From: Lichenostomus cassidix
Taxonomy: Eukaryota > Chordata > Aves > Passeriformes > Meliphagidae
Assembly: GCA_008360975.2 (NCBI GenBank)
Contig: CM039211.1
Coordinates: 71,383,965-71,447,964, forward strand
DNA length: 64,000 bases
Direction: 5' to 3'
Under the pieces are notes generated by a model. It had not been told where the DNA came from. It made no database searches and worked only from the letters and a program-made list of their open reading frames with translations. Position numbers and translations under genes: made by a program. The first letter of the stretch is position 1; every line of letters starts with the position of its first letter. Below are positions 1-10,364 of this stretch, in pieces.

Positions 1-688
1 TTGACAGATTTAAAAGCCATTCCTGCATGGGGTAGATTGTCCTGAGGGGTGCAGAAAATTTCTCCTCTTAGGAGTGGTTAAGAGATAAGGAAACAAGTAA
101 TGGGAGCATATAACTTATTTTTGAAGTGGGGAGAATTTGGCAGATGTGCATTAGCAACACTGTGCCCACTGTTCTTCACAGTATCCACATGTAATCTGAA
201 AAATGAACAGCATTTGCAGGTGTTAAAAATTATACAGGGCAGTCAAATCTAATACTGACTGCAAAGAGTCACAGAATTATCTTGTGGTACTGTCTAACTG
301 GATAATAAAATGGTTGAGAAAATTTAATTTCTACAAATGCAAAGTAACGTACATGTGGAAAAATAACCCTAACTATACATATTCATTGATGGCTCCAAAT
401 AAGATTTGTATCACTGTGTTTCATTTGTGTATTCTGAATGGAATATACTGTCACATTGTCTTGCAAAGAATACTGTAGAACTGGAAGATATAGAGAGAAG
501 GTGACAAAGACAATCAAAGGCATAAAACACCCACTAGAAAATGAAAATAAACTGTTATGGTGGATATAACAGAGATCTATAGAATCAGGAATGGTGTGAA
601 GAAAGTAAGGAGAGGAAATAATTTACTTTTTCACAGTACAATATCTTCAAGGCTCCAAAGGAATGGTTAGACAGAAAATTTAAAAGGT
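1..688. other. Unique AT-rich noncoding sequence
   Basis: No recognisable repeat, RNA gene or domain-bearing reading frame. The only open frame of note (284-478, +, 64 codons) has no recognisable motif and is within chance expectation for AT-rich DNA. I see nothing further here. Confidence 0.6.
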
Positions 689-900
689 GGGTTTTCTTTT
701 TTTTTTTTCTTTGGCTTTGTTTTTGGTTTGGGGTTGTTTCGTGGAGTTGTTTTTGTTTGTTTGTGTGTTTGTTTGTTTGTTGGTGAGGGTTTTGTTTTTT
801 CCTTTTTGTTTCTTTTTTGGGGGGGTTGTTTGCATGTTTGTTTGTTCGTTTGTTTTCTTGATTTCTTGTTTTGGTTTTGATTTCATTTGGGTTATTTTCC
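689..900. repeat. GT-rich low-complexity tract
   Basis: About 210 bases composed almost wholly of T and G on the + strand, with runs of TTTG units, poly-T and one run of seven G. Open frames on both strands across it (687-959 + and 680-910 -) are translations of the repeat (Phe/Val/Leu-rich or Lys/Gln/Thr-rich) and not genes. The word TTGGTTTGGGGTTGTTT recurs in the similar tract near 33.7 kb. Confidence 0.85.
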
Positions 901-3682
901 TATACTGCACATTGAACTGTGAACCTTTGTCACAGAATTTTCCAGAAACAAGAAATTAGACACAGGTTCAAAGAAGAGATTATACATCCGTGGAAGTCCA
1001 CAGATCAAGCTGCTATTAAATACAGCAGCCCATCTGTGGCCTCCAGTTCAGCATTCCCTGCAATAGTTACTGCTGGAAAGTTGTCCCAGGGGGATCACAA
1101 TGCCCTTTTTACACACCCCAGGCTTTTTTTCACTCTTCTAGGCATCTGTTGTAGCTACTATGGAAACAACATCCTGATAAATATCTGTCCTCATCCAGTA
1201 TCTTACATCTTTGTGTTGTTGGGGAAAAAAAACACGAAAACCCCTGAGTAGATTAGTAAGATTAGTATATTAATTTAACCCGGATCCTGCTGTTTTGCTT
1301 CCCACAGAAATCATCTGGGCCCACAAAAATTCTGTGACCAATTGTAAATACAATTTGCATAAATGATCACGTTCATTTGCATATAGTTGCTTCCTTTGCT
1401 TCCTTCCCTCAGGGACTGACAATCTGTTCCCTCTGCAGAGTTTGGGATTGCCTTGCACCTCTGAATTATATAATTTCACTACTTTTCCTTTTTCCTCTTA
1501 TTCATTTGTTACATTTTATCATATTTCTTTTCAGGCTGAGCTGAGTCCCCAGCTCAGCCTTGCCTTATGTCTCTTTATTCTTTCCAAGAAAATTCACTAT
1601 TCTTTTTGATGGATATCTGAATAGCCCCTACAATGTTTAATCACATCAAAACAAAAGATTAGGAACTTTTTATCTTTTTGATGTATGTTCAGCTTGTCCT
1701 AACACAAAATTGTAAAATATTTACAGACAATGTGAGAAACTGTTGGGTATAAGGCAAATATACTCTTGCTTATTGCTCTCCTCCATTTTTTGAATTGTGC
1801 TAAAGTGGCCCAAATTGTAACTTTCAGGAGAATGAGATTGGCAGGCACTTTAGGTAATTTAAGTCACCCCTCTCCCTCGAAAATCAAACTTCCTAATTCA
1901 CGTGGAACAAATGTGCAAACCAGACCCTGTATTTTATTTCCTTTTAGTGAGAAAATTTTAGTAAGAAAATGTCTTTCTGAACAACTTAGTACCTTTTTTC
2001 CAATTTTTCAATCTAGCTCTCAAGTAAAGCAAGATAAAGATTTTTTTTTTTTTTTTAATGAATAGAAAGATCTTTACTGGTCTGCTGCTCACTGCCCATG
2101 GATGGCTGAGGAGGATCAGAGTACACACCTCTCTTTTTTCCATCAAGTTGTGGCTGGTATTTTTTCTGCTACTGCTGTTGTCTTCTGCTCAGCGATATTT
2201 TAGATCTTAAAGAACAAGATAATAGAAGATGTCTTAAAAATCTGATAAAATCACATAAAAAGCTGAATTTCAGACCGAAAAACTTTAAGATTTAATCTGC
2301 CAATGCTATCTTGCTCCTCAGCACTATCAAGAAGCATTCACCAGGTTATAGGGATACCAAACCTCATCTGAAGATTAAATCCTCCTGTCAGACAAGACTG
2401 CTCTGGATCACTGCAGCTATTTTCTGGCCATCAAACACCCATCACAGAGGAGATAAAGTAATTTATAGGGTGAATACAATTAAATGGCACTTCAGCCATA
2501 GGAATACAACCTTCCTGTCCTCTTTGCTAACGTGAAATTATGTAGTTCATGTGATTTTCATACACTGCTGAAATTTGTCTGAGGGATATTATGTGAGGCT
2601 ATAATTGAGGGATGGACTTTAATTAAAGGATTGTTCCAGCATTCCCATTCATTCCCTCCCAGTGATACCAGATGTGGGGCTGTTGGGCTGATTTTCCATT
2701 GTTTCACAGGATGTGCAAATGTCTCCATAAATGAGCACCTCATGGAATGCCCACCCTGAAGAATTCGCCCCGCCACGTGCAGGTATTCAAACACCACCAT
2801 GGGGATGTGAGCTGGGGTCCCTGGCATGGCACACACAACAGAATGAGATGGGATCCACTTCACAGGCTGCACAAGTGAAGCATGAAGCCACTGATCCCAC
2901 AAGTCTATGCAAATGCATGGAGCAAATCCGATTTGGCTAATAGCCAGCCGTATATTTTAACCACCAGGCAGCCCTTTCTCTCCCATTAGAGGGTACAGTC
3001 ATCACCTCTGCAAACCTAGAGTATCACTAAAAAGAGACCAGCTGAGCTTCCCTTCTGTTTCCTCGAGATGTGTGATGCTGTGAAAATACTACAGGCAGTG
3101 TGAGCTGGTGCACGAACAGCGCCGTGGATTAAAGCGCGGCGTTCTTTTCAGCCCTCGTGCTGGAAACCATCTCACAAAGAGGAAACCAGCAATGATAAAT
3201 GGACTCGCTCTGTGTAAATCACTGTGGCACAGGCAGAGAATGTTAAAATGTGGTTGTATTTTGGGATAGTGTGGCCTGAATGGGACAATGTCTGGTCAGG
3301 TATGGTACCAGAGGCATGAACCACAGTCTTATTTCCAAGTCATCTCCGAGCTGTGCTGCATATCTTCTGTGCAGTGTTATTAGTTCATGATAATCACACT
3401 CTCTGCAGTTCCTTTACTGCTATTATAAAAATGCTTTTATGTTGGGTAGATGTGTTATTTATTACGTGCTAGGAGGAAATGAAGTTGGTAGTTCTGAATG
3501 TTGAACAGCAGTTGGAGCTGAGCTGCACAGTTCCCGGTCCCAAAGAATTCTGTCTCCTGTTTCATAATAATAATAGTGATTTATCCCCTGTGTTATTAAG
3601 CCATTTGAATGACTCCATGCAGATCTTGGGGCCAGCATTTTATTCCTATCATCTAAGCTGAAGCAGTAATAGCAAGGAATTA
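901..3682. other. Unique noncoding sequence
   Basis: Complex sequence with no recognised transposable element or gene. It holds a 10-bp inverted repeat (1533-1560), a poly-T run (2041-2056) and a small CpG cluster (3111-3157). A 114-codon minus-strand frame (2558-2902) and a 110-codon plus-strand frame (919-1251) have no motif I recognise. The block 2690-3200 is of mixed composition and could be conserved noncoding DNA, which I cannot test. Confidence 0.55.
1533..1560. repeat. Perfect 10-bp inverted repeat
   Basis: AGGCTGAGCT (1533-1542) and AGCTCAGCCT (1551-1560) are exact reverse complements around an 8-base spacer, so either strand could form a small hairpin. There is no T-run or gene context that would make it a terminator. 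It may be chance or a remnant of an old repeat. Confidence 0.8.
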
Positions 3683-3812
3683 CTTTTTTTTTTTACTTTT
3701 TTCTCTCTTTTTCTTTTTCCTTTTCCTTTTCTTTATTTCTTTTTCTTTCTTCATTCTCTCTTTCTATTTCTCTTTCTCTTTCTCTTCTTTCTCTCTTTCT
3801 CTTTCTCATTCT

Positions 3813-3856
<44 letters not shown>

Positions 3857-3921
3857 TTTTCTTTCTTTCTTTCTTTCTTTCTTTCTTTTTTCTTTCTTTC
3901 TTTTTTCTTTCTTTCTCTTTT

Positions 3922-3973
<52 letters not shown>

Positions 3974-4018
3974 TTTTCTTTCTTTTTTCTTTCTTTCTCT
4001 TTTTCTTTCTTTCTTTTT

Positions 4019-4085
<67 letters not shown>

Positions 4086-4230
4086 CTTTCTCTTTCTCTT
4101 TCTCTCTTTCATTCTGTCTTTCTCACTTTTTCTCTCTCTTTCTCTCTCCCTTTCTTTCTCCCTTTTTCCCTTCTCCCTTTCTCTTTCTCTTCTTCTCTCT
4201 TTTCCTTTCTTTCTTTATTTTTTGTTAGAT
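3683..4230. repeat. Polypyrimidine microsatellite, mostly (TTTC)n
   Basis: About 550 bases almost entirely of C and T on the + strand, built mainly from TTTC/CTTT units with degenerate edges. Minus-strand frames across it (3693-4112 and its neighbour) encode Lys/Glu/Arg repeats and are artefacts of the array. Such purine-pyrimidine mirror tracts can form triplex (H-DNA), are length-polymorphic and are prone to misassembly. Confidence 0.97.
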
Positions 4231-4399
4231 TTCCTTCCTTCCTTCCTTCCTTCCTTCCTTCCTTCCTTCCTTCCTTCCTTCCTTCCTTCCTTCCTTCCTT
4301 CCTTCCTTCCTTCCTTCCTTCCTTTCTTCCTTCCTTCCTTCCTTCCTTCCTTCCTTCCTTCCTTCCTTCCTTCCTTCCTTCCTTCCTTCCTTCCTTCCT
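4231..4399. repeat. (TTCC)n microsatellite
   Basis: About 42 near-perfect TTCC units (purine strand GGAA) with one visible interruption near 4325. The array directly follows the TTTC array, separated only by a short T-rich bridge with TTGTTAGA. The flanking open frames (Pro-Ser-Phe-Leu repeats on +, Lys-Glu-Gly-Arg repeats on -) are translations of the repeat. Confidence 0.97.
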
Positions 4400-6414
4400 C
4401 TCTTTCTCTTTCATATAGACATCCTTTAGGATTTTTAGATATTACAGTTCAACATTTGTTGGCTCATACCCCTGTTGTAAGACCTGTTTTGAAGTGATTA
4501 TTATGCACTAAATAAAAATTTGTTTTAAACTTCATTTTAAATTCTACTTTAACATGAAGAAAAGAATTGGTGCAAATAAATTTGTATTTTTGGCAGGACA
4601 CTGACATAATTCCAGTGAAATGGGACAACCTCCTCAATGACAAAGAATTATTTCAGATCAAGCCTTTTGCACTCCTATTGTCCCACATGTTTTCTGAGTA
4701 CTGAAAGTCTTGGATGAGGTCAATGGGTTAAAAAAAAGAAATCCAAGCAAAGAAAATTCTCAAAATAAAACAAAAGATTGCTTTTCTCTTGCTGCATGAT
4801 GTAAAAAACCTCTGCTCACATTTGAGCATTTATCAATCCCTTGTACATTATGTGGGCTACTAACTTCAGAAGTAGGACTCAGTTCACTGATTAAAGGTCT
4901 AAACAAATCAGTATCTGTATGCATAAATAAGTTCACTTTTCAACCAGCGCAGATTTCATTTGGTTGCCCAGACTCCCTGAGAAGAATCTCACAGTGATGT
5001 CTGGAGATGAAGTGGGGCAGTTTCCCCTTTTGTATTGTTTTCTCCATAGCAGAGGAATAGAGATTACTTCATTCTTTCAATGTATATGCCACCAACTGTG
5101 CAATGAAATTCCTTAAATTATGATGAAATTGCTCATTTCCTGAAGTGAACACAACAAACTAACAGGCACAGTAATTTTTAGTAGATTTGGATCCAATTCA
5201 ATTTTCCAGATGTTCGCCTGCAATCAGCCTAGGAACTCAAATCTCAGAACGGTGCTATTCACACAACAGCTGTTGCAAATTTTTCTTTTGAATCACACCA
5301 ATCTAAGTGTGGATTTGTTTACAGGCAGCCTTAGTCTTACATGAGGAACTGACTGATTACATAAAAAAAAATAAAATCTCAAAAATGTTCTTCTGACCAT
5401 TTACGCAGTTTCACTATTATTATATTATGTCTCTTTTTTAAAGTAATTTTTCTCATGAATTAGTATATTTAGTTCTTTTCACCAGTCAGTGAATTTTGTT
5501 GTTGAATTCATTTTTTTTAAAAAACCCTGGGATTTTTTGGGGGTTTTTTTGAGTCAGCTTCCTATCAGGAATGTGTTGGAAGGAAATAGCAGAGTAGTCA
5601 TTGAAGACGTATTTGGAGTCTGAAGTCATGAGTGTTTGCATTAACTAACCTGCTTAAAAGAGTGTAATTAGCAGACACTCAGTCCAGCAAAGATTAGCAG
5701 CACCCTTTGGCAGACCTTGTAGTGTTCACACCTTAAATTACCACTTTATACACAATTCAGTATCCTTTTTCTCATCTACAGGGAAAAGAATTATCCAGAA
5801 CTTCTCTTGATAATTTATTCCAGTGGTCAGTTATTCTAACTCTGTCCAAGCCTGTATTTGACTTCTGGCATATTGTAAATACAGGGGGTTTTATTACACC
5901 TGGATTTATTTTATTGAAGCAACCATCTAACTTTCCCTAGCTCATCCATTTCTTGTAGTCAGAGAACAAAGCAATTCATGTGTGTTTACTATTGTGCACA
6001 CAATTTATGTCTAACTTTTGCTGCCTAAGAGCAGTTAAACTGGACCAACAGTCAATGGAGAAAAAACTAGGATGACTTTTGTCATATCAAAATCTGCCCC
6101 TTGGCTCCTTTGGATTCATCTGCATATGTCTGCTGGCCACAGGAGACAAAAATCAGACAGCCATATCTGGATCATGTTATTTTCACTTGGGTTTGTATGA
6201 CTAAAACTGGCATTTTCTACCACTTCAATTCTTGCCCCAGCCAGAAAAAAACAACCCTAGGTTTCCAAATCCAGTGTTTCCTTAATGGGAAAGGTGGAAC
6301 CTGAATGGAGCCTGCAGGAATGCCACTGTGCTGAGCAAATACTTAAAAGAGGCTGTTTGAAGCTGGCTTGTAAAAAAGAGGGAGAGCAATTTTTAAACAG
6401 GCAGGTAGTGATGG
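4400..6414. other. Unique noncoding sequence
   Basis: About 2 kb with no recognised repeat family and no open frame of interest, apart from a short run of T and G homopolymers near 5510-5550. The 67-codon frame at 6101-6304 shows no motif. Confidence 0.55.
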
Positions 6415-6677
6415 GAAAAGGGAAAATTGTTTTAAACTAAAAGAGGAGAGATTTAGATTAGATGTAAAGAAGTTCTTTACTTAGAGAGTGGTGAGGCTCT
6501 GACACAGGGTGCCCAGAGAAGCTGTGGCTGCCTCTGGATCCCTGGCAGTGTTCAAGGACAGGTTGGACAGGGCTTGGAGCAACCTGGGATAGTGGAAGGT
6601 GTCCCTACCCATGGCAGGGTGTGGAACTGGGTGAACTTTAGGGTCTCATCCAACCCAAACCATTCTGCTATTGTCTG
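6415..6677 (+). mobile_element. CR1 LINE 3' fragment
   Basis: A 5'-truncated CR1 retrotransposon copy covering the 3' untranslated end. Recognisable blocks run in order: the 'agatttagattagat' segment, 'ttctttacttagagagtggtgagg', 'cccagagaagctgtggctgcc', 'ttggacagggcttggagcaac', 'ggaaggtgtccctacccatgg', and a degraded octamer tail at 6662-6677. Severe 5' truncation is normal for CR1. No coding capacity remains; the minus-strand frame here is the complement of the element. Confidence 0.95.
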
Positions 6678-8847
6678 AAATATCATGGATTGAAATCTGG
6701 AGATTTGGTGTTGGTATTGTTTTGACCAAGCTCTCATGCACAGCCATCTTACTAATGAGGATTTGAAACTAAAAGGCTAACTAAATGGCTAACTAAATGA
6801 TGGTAAGCTTTTTTTTTTTTTAATTAAGGCAGAACAATGTGAATTGTTTGTATTTACAAGGAAATTTTTACTGTAATAATTTAATCCAAGCAATTAACAC
6901 TGCAAATTCATTAGTTGCTAGACATAAAATAATAAAGGAGATTTAGTGTCAAGAGGTTTTATAAGATATTAATGAAGCTAGGGTATATTTTTTCAAGATG
7001 CCTACAAAGTTGGTGTTTGACAAGACAGTATGTCTGGTGGTATTCTGGTGCTAGTGTCATACTGATTGATAGACGAAAGTAATTTAGCTAGAATGTGAAG
7101 TGGAGAGCCAGGGGGTTTACTGGAAAGGGTTACATACAGAGAGAAAAACTCAAGTTACCTGAATTTTAGAGTATCTTTAATTCATAGTGCTACTGAGCCA
7201 AAGGTATAGGGAATATGGTAGTGAATTATTCACATTTTCCAAAGTCCTTGATTTTATGCTTTATACCGCTAAAAAACTGTGCAATGTGTTAATAAGGAAG
7301 ATTAAATTTGTGGAGTTTTGCTTTTTCAGTGTTGCTTCTTCTAATATCCTTCCAAATTATCATGTGACTGTTTAGAAGGGTGAATTAAAGGGTGTGTATT
7401 TAATTGACTCATTCCATCTACTTATACAAGACCACTCTTTTCCACATTTCAAGGCAATGGACCTTGTGTTCTTCTAATATATCTAAACAGAAAAACACCT
7501 TTTTCTAAAAGTTAGTGGAATGATTCCTTTTTTTGCAGAATATTTTCCTGTTTAAAAAGTTGTATAACGAAAGAGTTTATCCGTTGCCCACTTCCTTCTG
7601 CTATGTGGAACTACACAGACTTTTCTAAACCTTTTTCTTTCTGTTCTGTCATTCAGACCTAGAATTGAATTAGACAGCAGTGCTCTGTTCTGTAATATCA
7701 AAGACTTAGCAATTTGCTAAAGCAAAAATATCTGCTTTTTGAGTGGATGCTCCTGAATAATTGTCTCAAATAGGTTCCTGCATACAAACATGCACACATG
7801 CATGTTTATCTGAGGAAACTTTATGGAATAAATCTGCAACATTAGTAACATTCCCCAGCTTCCTCACAAGGGAATTGAGACTAGAGAAGAAATACATGGC
7901 AATGAAATAAACCTGATTAATTTTCACATGGAGAAGTTTTCACCACTGAGGATTTTGTTTCTGTTGTTATTGTTTTAATTTTTAACAGATGCATGTGCAT
8001 AGAAATAGCTGGAGTCTGCTTTAAAAACCACTGGAGTAATTAAATGAAATCAACTTGATGAATGCTATCGTGTGCATCCTGATTGCTGAGTACTGAATTT
8101 CTGTCTTCCTTTAATAACTTGGTGAGATAAAGTGATTTTAAACTGAATGTGATACATTCAATTCAGCAGGCAGCAACTGGAGAAATCCAAACTCATCCAA
8201 CAGATAAAGAAAACTGTATGGCTTGTGAAATACACATGTTGAATTCAAATAATGTTCTCTTCATTCAAAAAAAATTGTCTGAGACATCATCAGGGAAGTG
8301 ACTTAGTTGCATTTGGATGTACAGATGACACTCATACCAGTTGTGGTGACTGGAGAAGACTAATTACAGCTGCCAGGATGTGCCAATACCTCCCAACGAG
8401 GGGAGATTTCTGGTTTCTGCTTTTTTCCCTCCTTTTCCCCTTATTTTAACCCCTGTTTTCTTCCTCTTCTCTAAATTTCTTCCCATATTTACATCATCAG
8501 TTTTCCTCACTTTTTCTTACTTTTTAAATTAATCAATTTCTCTTTTCCACCCCTATATTCTATCAGACTAACACTCTTCCTAAAGAATGTTCCCACATTT
8601 TCTTCTTTTCCTTGCATCCCAGCCCTGAAGGTTCTCTTCCTATATTGTGACATTGTTCATGTCCCCACTGTGTTTTGGACTTCCTTTTTTTTTGCTGCAG
8701 AATGACAATTCCACTAAAACAAACCATTATTTTCACAACTGGTATGTTTCTTAGGTAATTAATATAGCTAAGTACCTCAGACTGCTATCAGAGTCAGTGT
8801 CTCCCCTTCTCCTGATTGATTGGTGAAAATCAATGGAGCTTCCAAAA
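6678..8847. other. Unique noncoding sequence
   Basis: No recognised element or gene. It contains a perfect 12-bp tandem duplication (6775-6798) and a poly-T run near 6810. A pyrimidine-rich stretch lies at about 8410-8630, too mixed to call a microsatellite. Small open frames (7187-7375, 8252-8449) have no recognisable content. Confidence 0.55.
6775..6798. repeat. Perfect 2 x 12-bp tandem duplication
   Basis: GGCTAACTAAAT occurs twice back to back (6775-6786 and 6787-6798) with no mismatch, which suggests recent replication slippage. It lies about 100 bases 3' of the CR1 fragment that ends at 6677. Confidence 0.95.
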
Positions 8848-8977
8848 CATTCAAAAAACCACGTAGATGTGGCAACTGGGGACATGGTTTAGTGGTGAGC
8901 TTGACAGTGCTGAGTTAATGACTGGACTCGATAATCTTGCAGGGCTTTTCTAACCTAAAGGATCCTGTGATTATATA
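8848..8977 (+). mobile_element. CR1 LINE 3' end (second subfamily type)
   Basis: A short CR1 3' end of a different subfamily from the copy at 6.4 kb. It carries 'gtagatgtggcaactgggg', 'acatggtttagtggtgagc', a 'ttaatgactggactcgata' block and 'ggcttttctaacctaaa', then a degraded octamer tail ('gatcctgtgatta'). These match the known order of avian CR1 3' ends. Heavily 5'-truncated and noncoding. Confidence 0.9.
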
Positions 8978-9231
8978 AATTTTTGACTAAATAGAGCTGT
9001 GTTAAAACCACTGCAATTCAAGCTGTTTTGCCTGAAAGATTTGGGTTTTGGCAGAGTTTTTCTGTATCCCACCATATTGTTTTTGCCAGGCAAACTCCTT
9101 GTGGAGAGCCACAAAAACAGGAATCCTGCTTCCTGGTACTCTTTACCCTCTGACTGGTCTGCTGAACATAGCCTGAACTCCTGGAGAGTCTTCACCTGCA
9201 AGTTTCTAATCATGAGGTCAAGTTGTCAAAT

Positions 9232-9438
9232 AAGTAGGAAGAAATTCTTCCCTGTGAGGGTGAGCCTAGAGAAGCCCAGAGAAGCTTTGGCCTCACCTCT
9301 GGAAGTGTCCAAGGTCAGGTTGGACAGAGCTTGGAGCAACCCGGCATAGTGGAAGGTGTCCATGCCTGTGGCAGGGTGTGAACAGAGATGATCTTTAAGA
9401 TCCCTTCCAACCCAAACTATTCTGCGATTCTCTGATTG
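9232..9438 (+). mobile_element. CR1 LINE 3' fragment
   Basis: A CR1 3' end with 'gaagaaattcttccctgtgag', 'cccagagaagctttggcct', 'caggttggacagagcttgg', 'ggaaggtgtccatgcctgtgg', 'gatcccttccaacccaaac' and the tail 'attctgcgattctctgatt'. About 255 bases downstream of another + strand CR1 of a different subfamily type, so the two are separate insertions. Open frames on both strands here are shadows of the element. Confidence 0.95.
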
Positions 9439-10089
9439 TATTCTAAACTCAATGAGGTTGCAAGTCCTGGGAAGTTCCCTTAAAGTCATTTCAACGTCTA
9501 AAACCCATTTTGGATCATCCTCAAAATCCAAACAGTCAAAATCTACCTCAGAATAGAAACCTTGCTAGTTCTGGTGTACACTTATTTCAGATGACTTTTA
9601 TTCCGTGCACAAAATGATTATTTTGTCCATATGGCTGATGTATGCAGTCACCAGCAGCAGCAGCAACTGAGTGGCTGGTGGGTGTAATTTAAGGGCTGAA
9701 TAGCAAAATCTCAGACATGAATGAAAAACAAACTCTGATATACGTCAGCAGGTTTCAGGGGTTTTTAATCAAATTAATATCCTGTTCATTCATTAAAAAA
9801 AAGTGGTAATATTTTCAGGGTTCCTCAGTGCATAAGTTCCCTTGAAAATCAGACAGGGTGGAGGTGTTTAATGAGCAGTTGAAAATTTCAGTCTCCCTCT
9901 CTTCCTTGAATAACCGTTAAATAATTCAACGTCTCTGTCCCTCCTTGTGAAATAGGGATAGAAACATTTCCCTTACTGATTAGGGAGAATGGAAGTTCAT
10001 AGAATAAATATTATTCTTTAAATATTAATGAGAGTTATGTAGGCATTTTGAGTCAGCCAAAACCCTGTCATCAACCGTGAGGTCTAACC
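9439..10089. other. Unique noncoding sequence
   Basis: No recognised repeat or gene. A short CAG run (about 9652-9666) lies in a mixed-composition block at 9590-9720 that has the look of conserved noncoding DNA; this is inference only. Confidence 0.5.
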
Positions 10090-10095
10090 CTTCAT
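10090..10095. repeat. Target-site duplication of solo LTR, left copy
   Basis: CTTCAT directly abuts the LTR end and matches the copy at 10359-10364 exactly. This fixes the element boundary and indicates a relatively undisturbed insertion. Confidence 0.85.
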
Positions 10096-10358
10096 TGTCG
10101 CTGTTGAGCAGCTAGCAGAGTAATGAAGGCACCAGTTCTCAGTGGCAAGAAGGAATGACCTTTATTGTTTTGATTTCATCACATATATAGAGTTCTCAAA
10201 AGTCACCCAGATTGGTCGGTCAGAAGCCTTCCCCCAGGCCTGATTGGCCAGGCTTGCACTGTCCAAGTTCTGGGACACTGTTCCAACAACACCCAAACTT
10301 TATCTTTATTTATAAAACACAAGAAGAATTCTCGTGGGAAAAACCTGTGCTAGCCACA
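10096..10358 (-). mobile_element. Solo LTR of an ERVK/ERV2-like endogenous retrovirus
   Basis: Read on the minus strand, the 263-bp element starts TGTGGCTAGC (at 10358) and ends GCGACA (at 10096), so it has the retroviral TG...CA termini. It is flanked by identical 6-bp direct repeats CTTCAT (10090-10095 and 10359-10364), a target-site duplication length typical of class II (ERVK-like) elements. Inside, in order on the minus strand: two CCAAT boxes (10243-10247 and 10211-10215), a TATA-like TCTATATATG (about 10183-10192) and an AATAAAG polyadenylation signal (10161-10166). No internal retroviral sequence adjoins it, so it is a recombined solo LTR. The class assignment rests on the duplication length and overall shape; I cannot name the subfamily. 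Confidence 0.88.
10161..10247 (-). promoter_or_regulatory. LTR promoter and poly(A) module
   Basis: On the minus strand, CCAAT boxes at 10247-10243 and 10215-10211 precede a TATA-like box near 10190, followed by AATAAAG at 10166-10161. This is the usual U3-R layout of a short retroviral LTR. All core boxes are intact by eye, so the solo LTR might still start minus-strand transcripts; activity is untested. Confidence 0.65.
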
Positions 10359-10364
10359 CTTCAT
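10359..10364. repeat. Target-site duplication of solo LTR, right copy
   Basis: CTTCAT, identical to 10090-10095, directly follows the LTR terminal CA as read on the + strand. Confidence 0.85.

Noticed and set aside
3693..4414. Long minus-strand frames rich in Lys, Glu, Arg and Gly
   Set aside because: Pure translations of the TTTC and TTCC arrays.
8880..8950. tRNA-like stretch with GTTTAGTGGT
   Set aside because: The words belong to the CR1 3' end; no cloverleaf can be drawn with proper arms.
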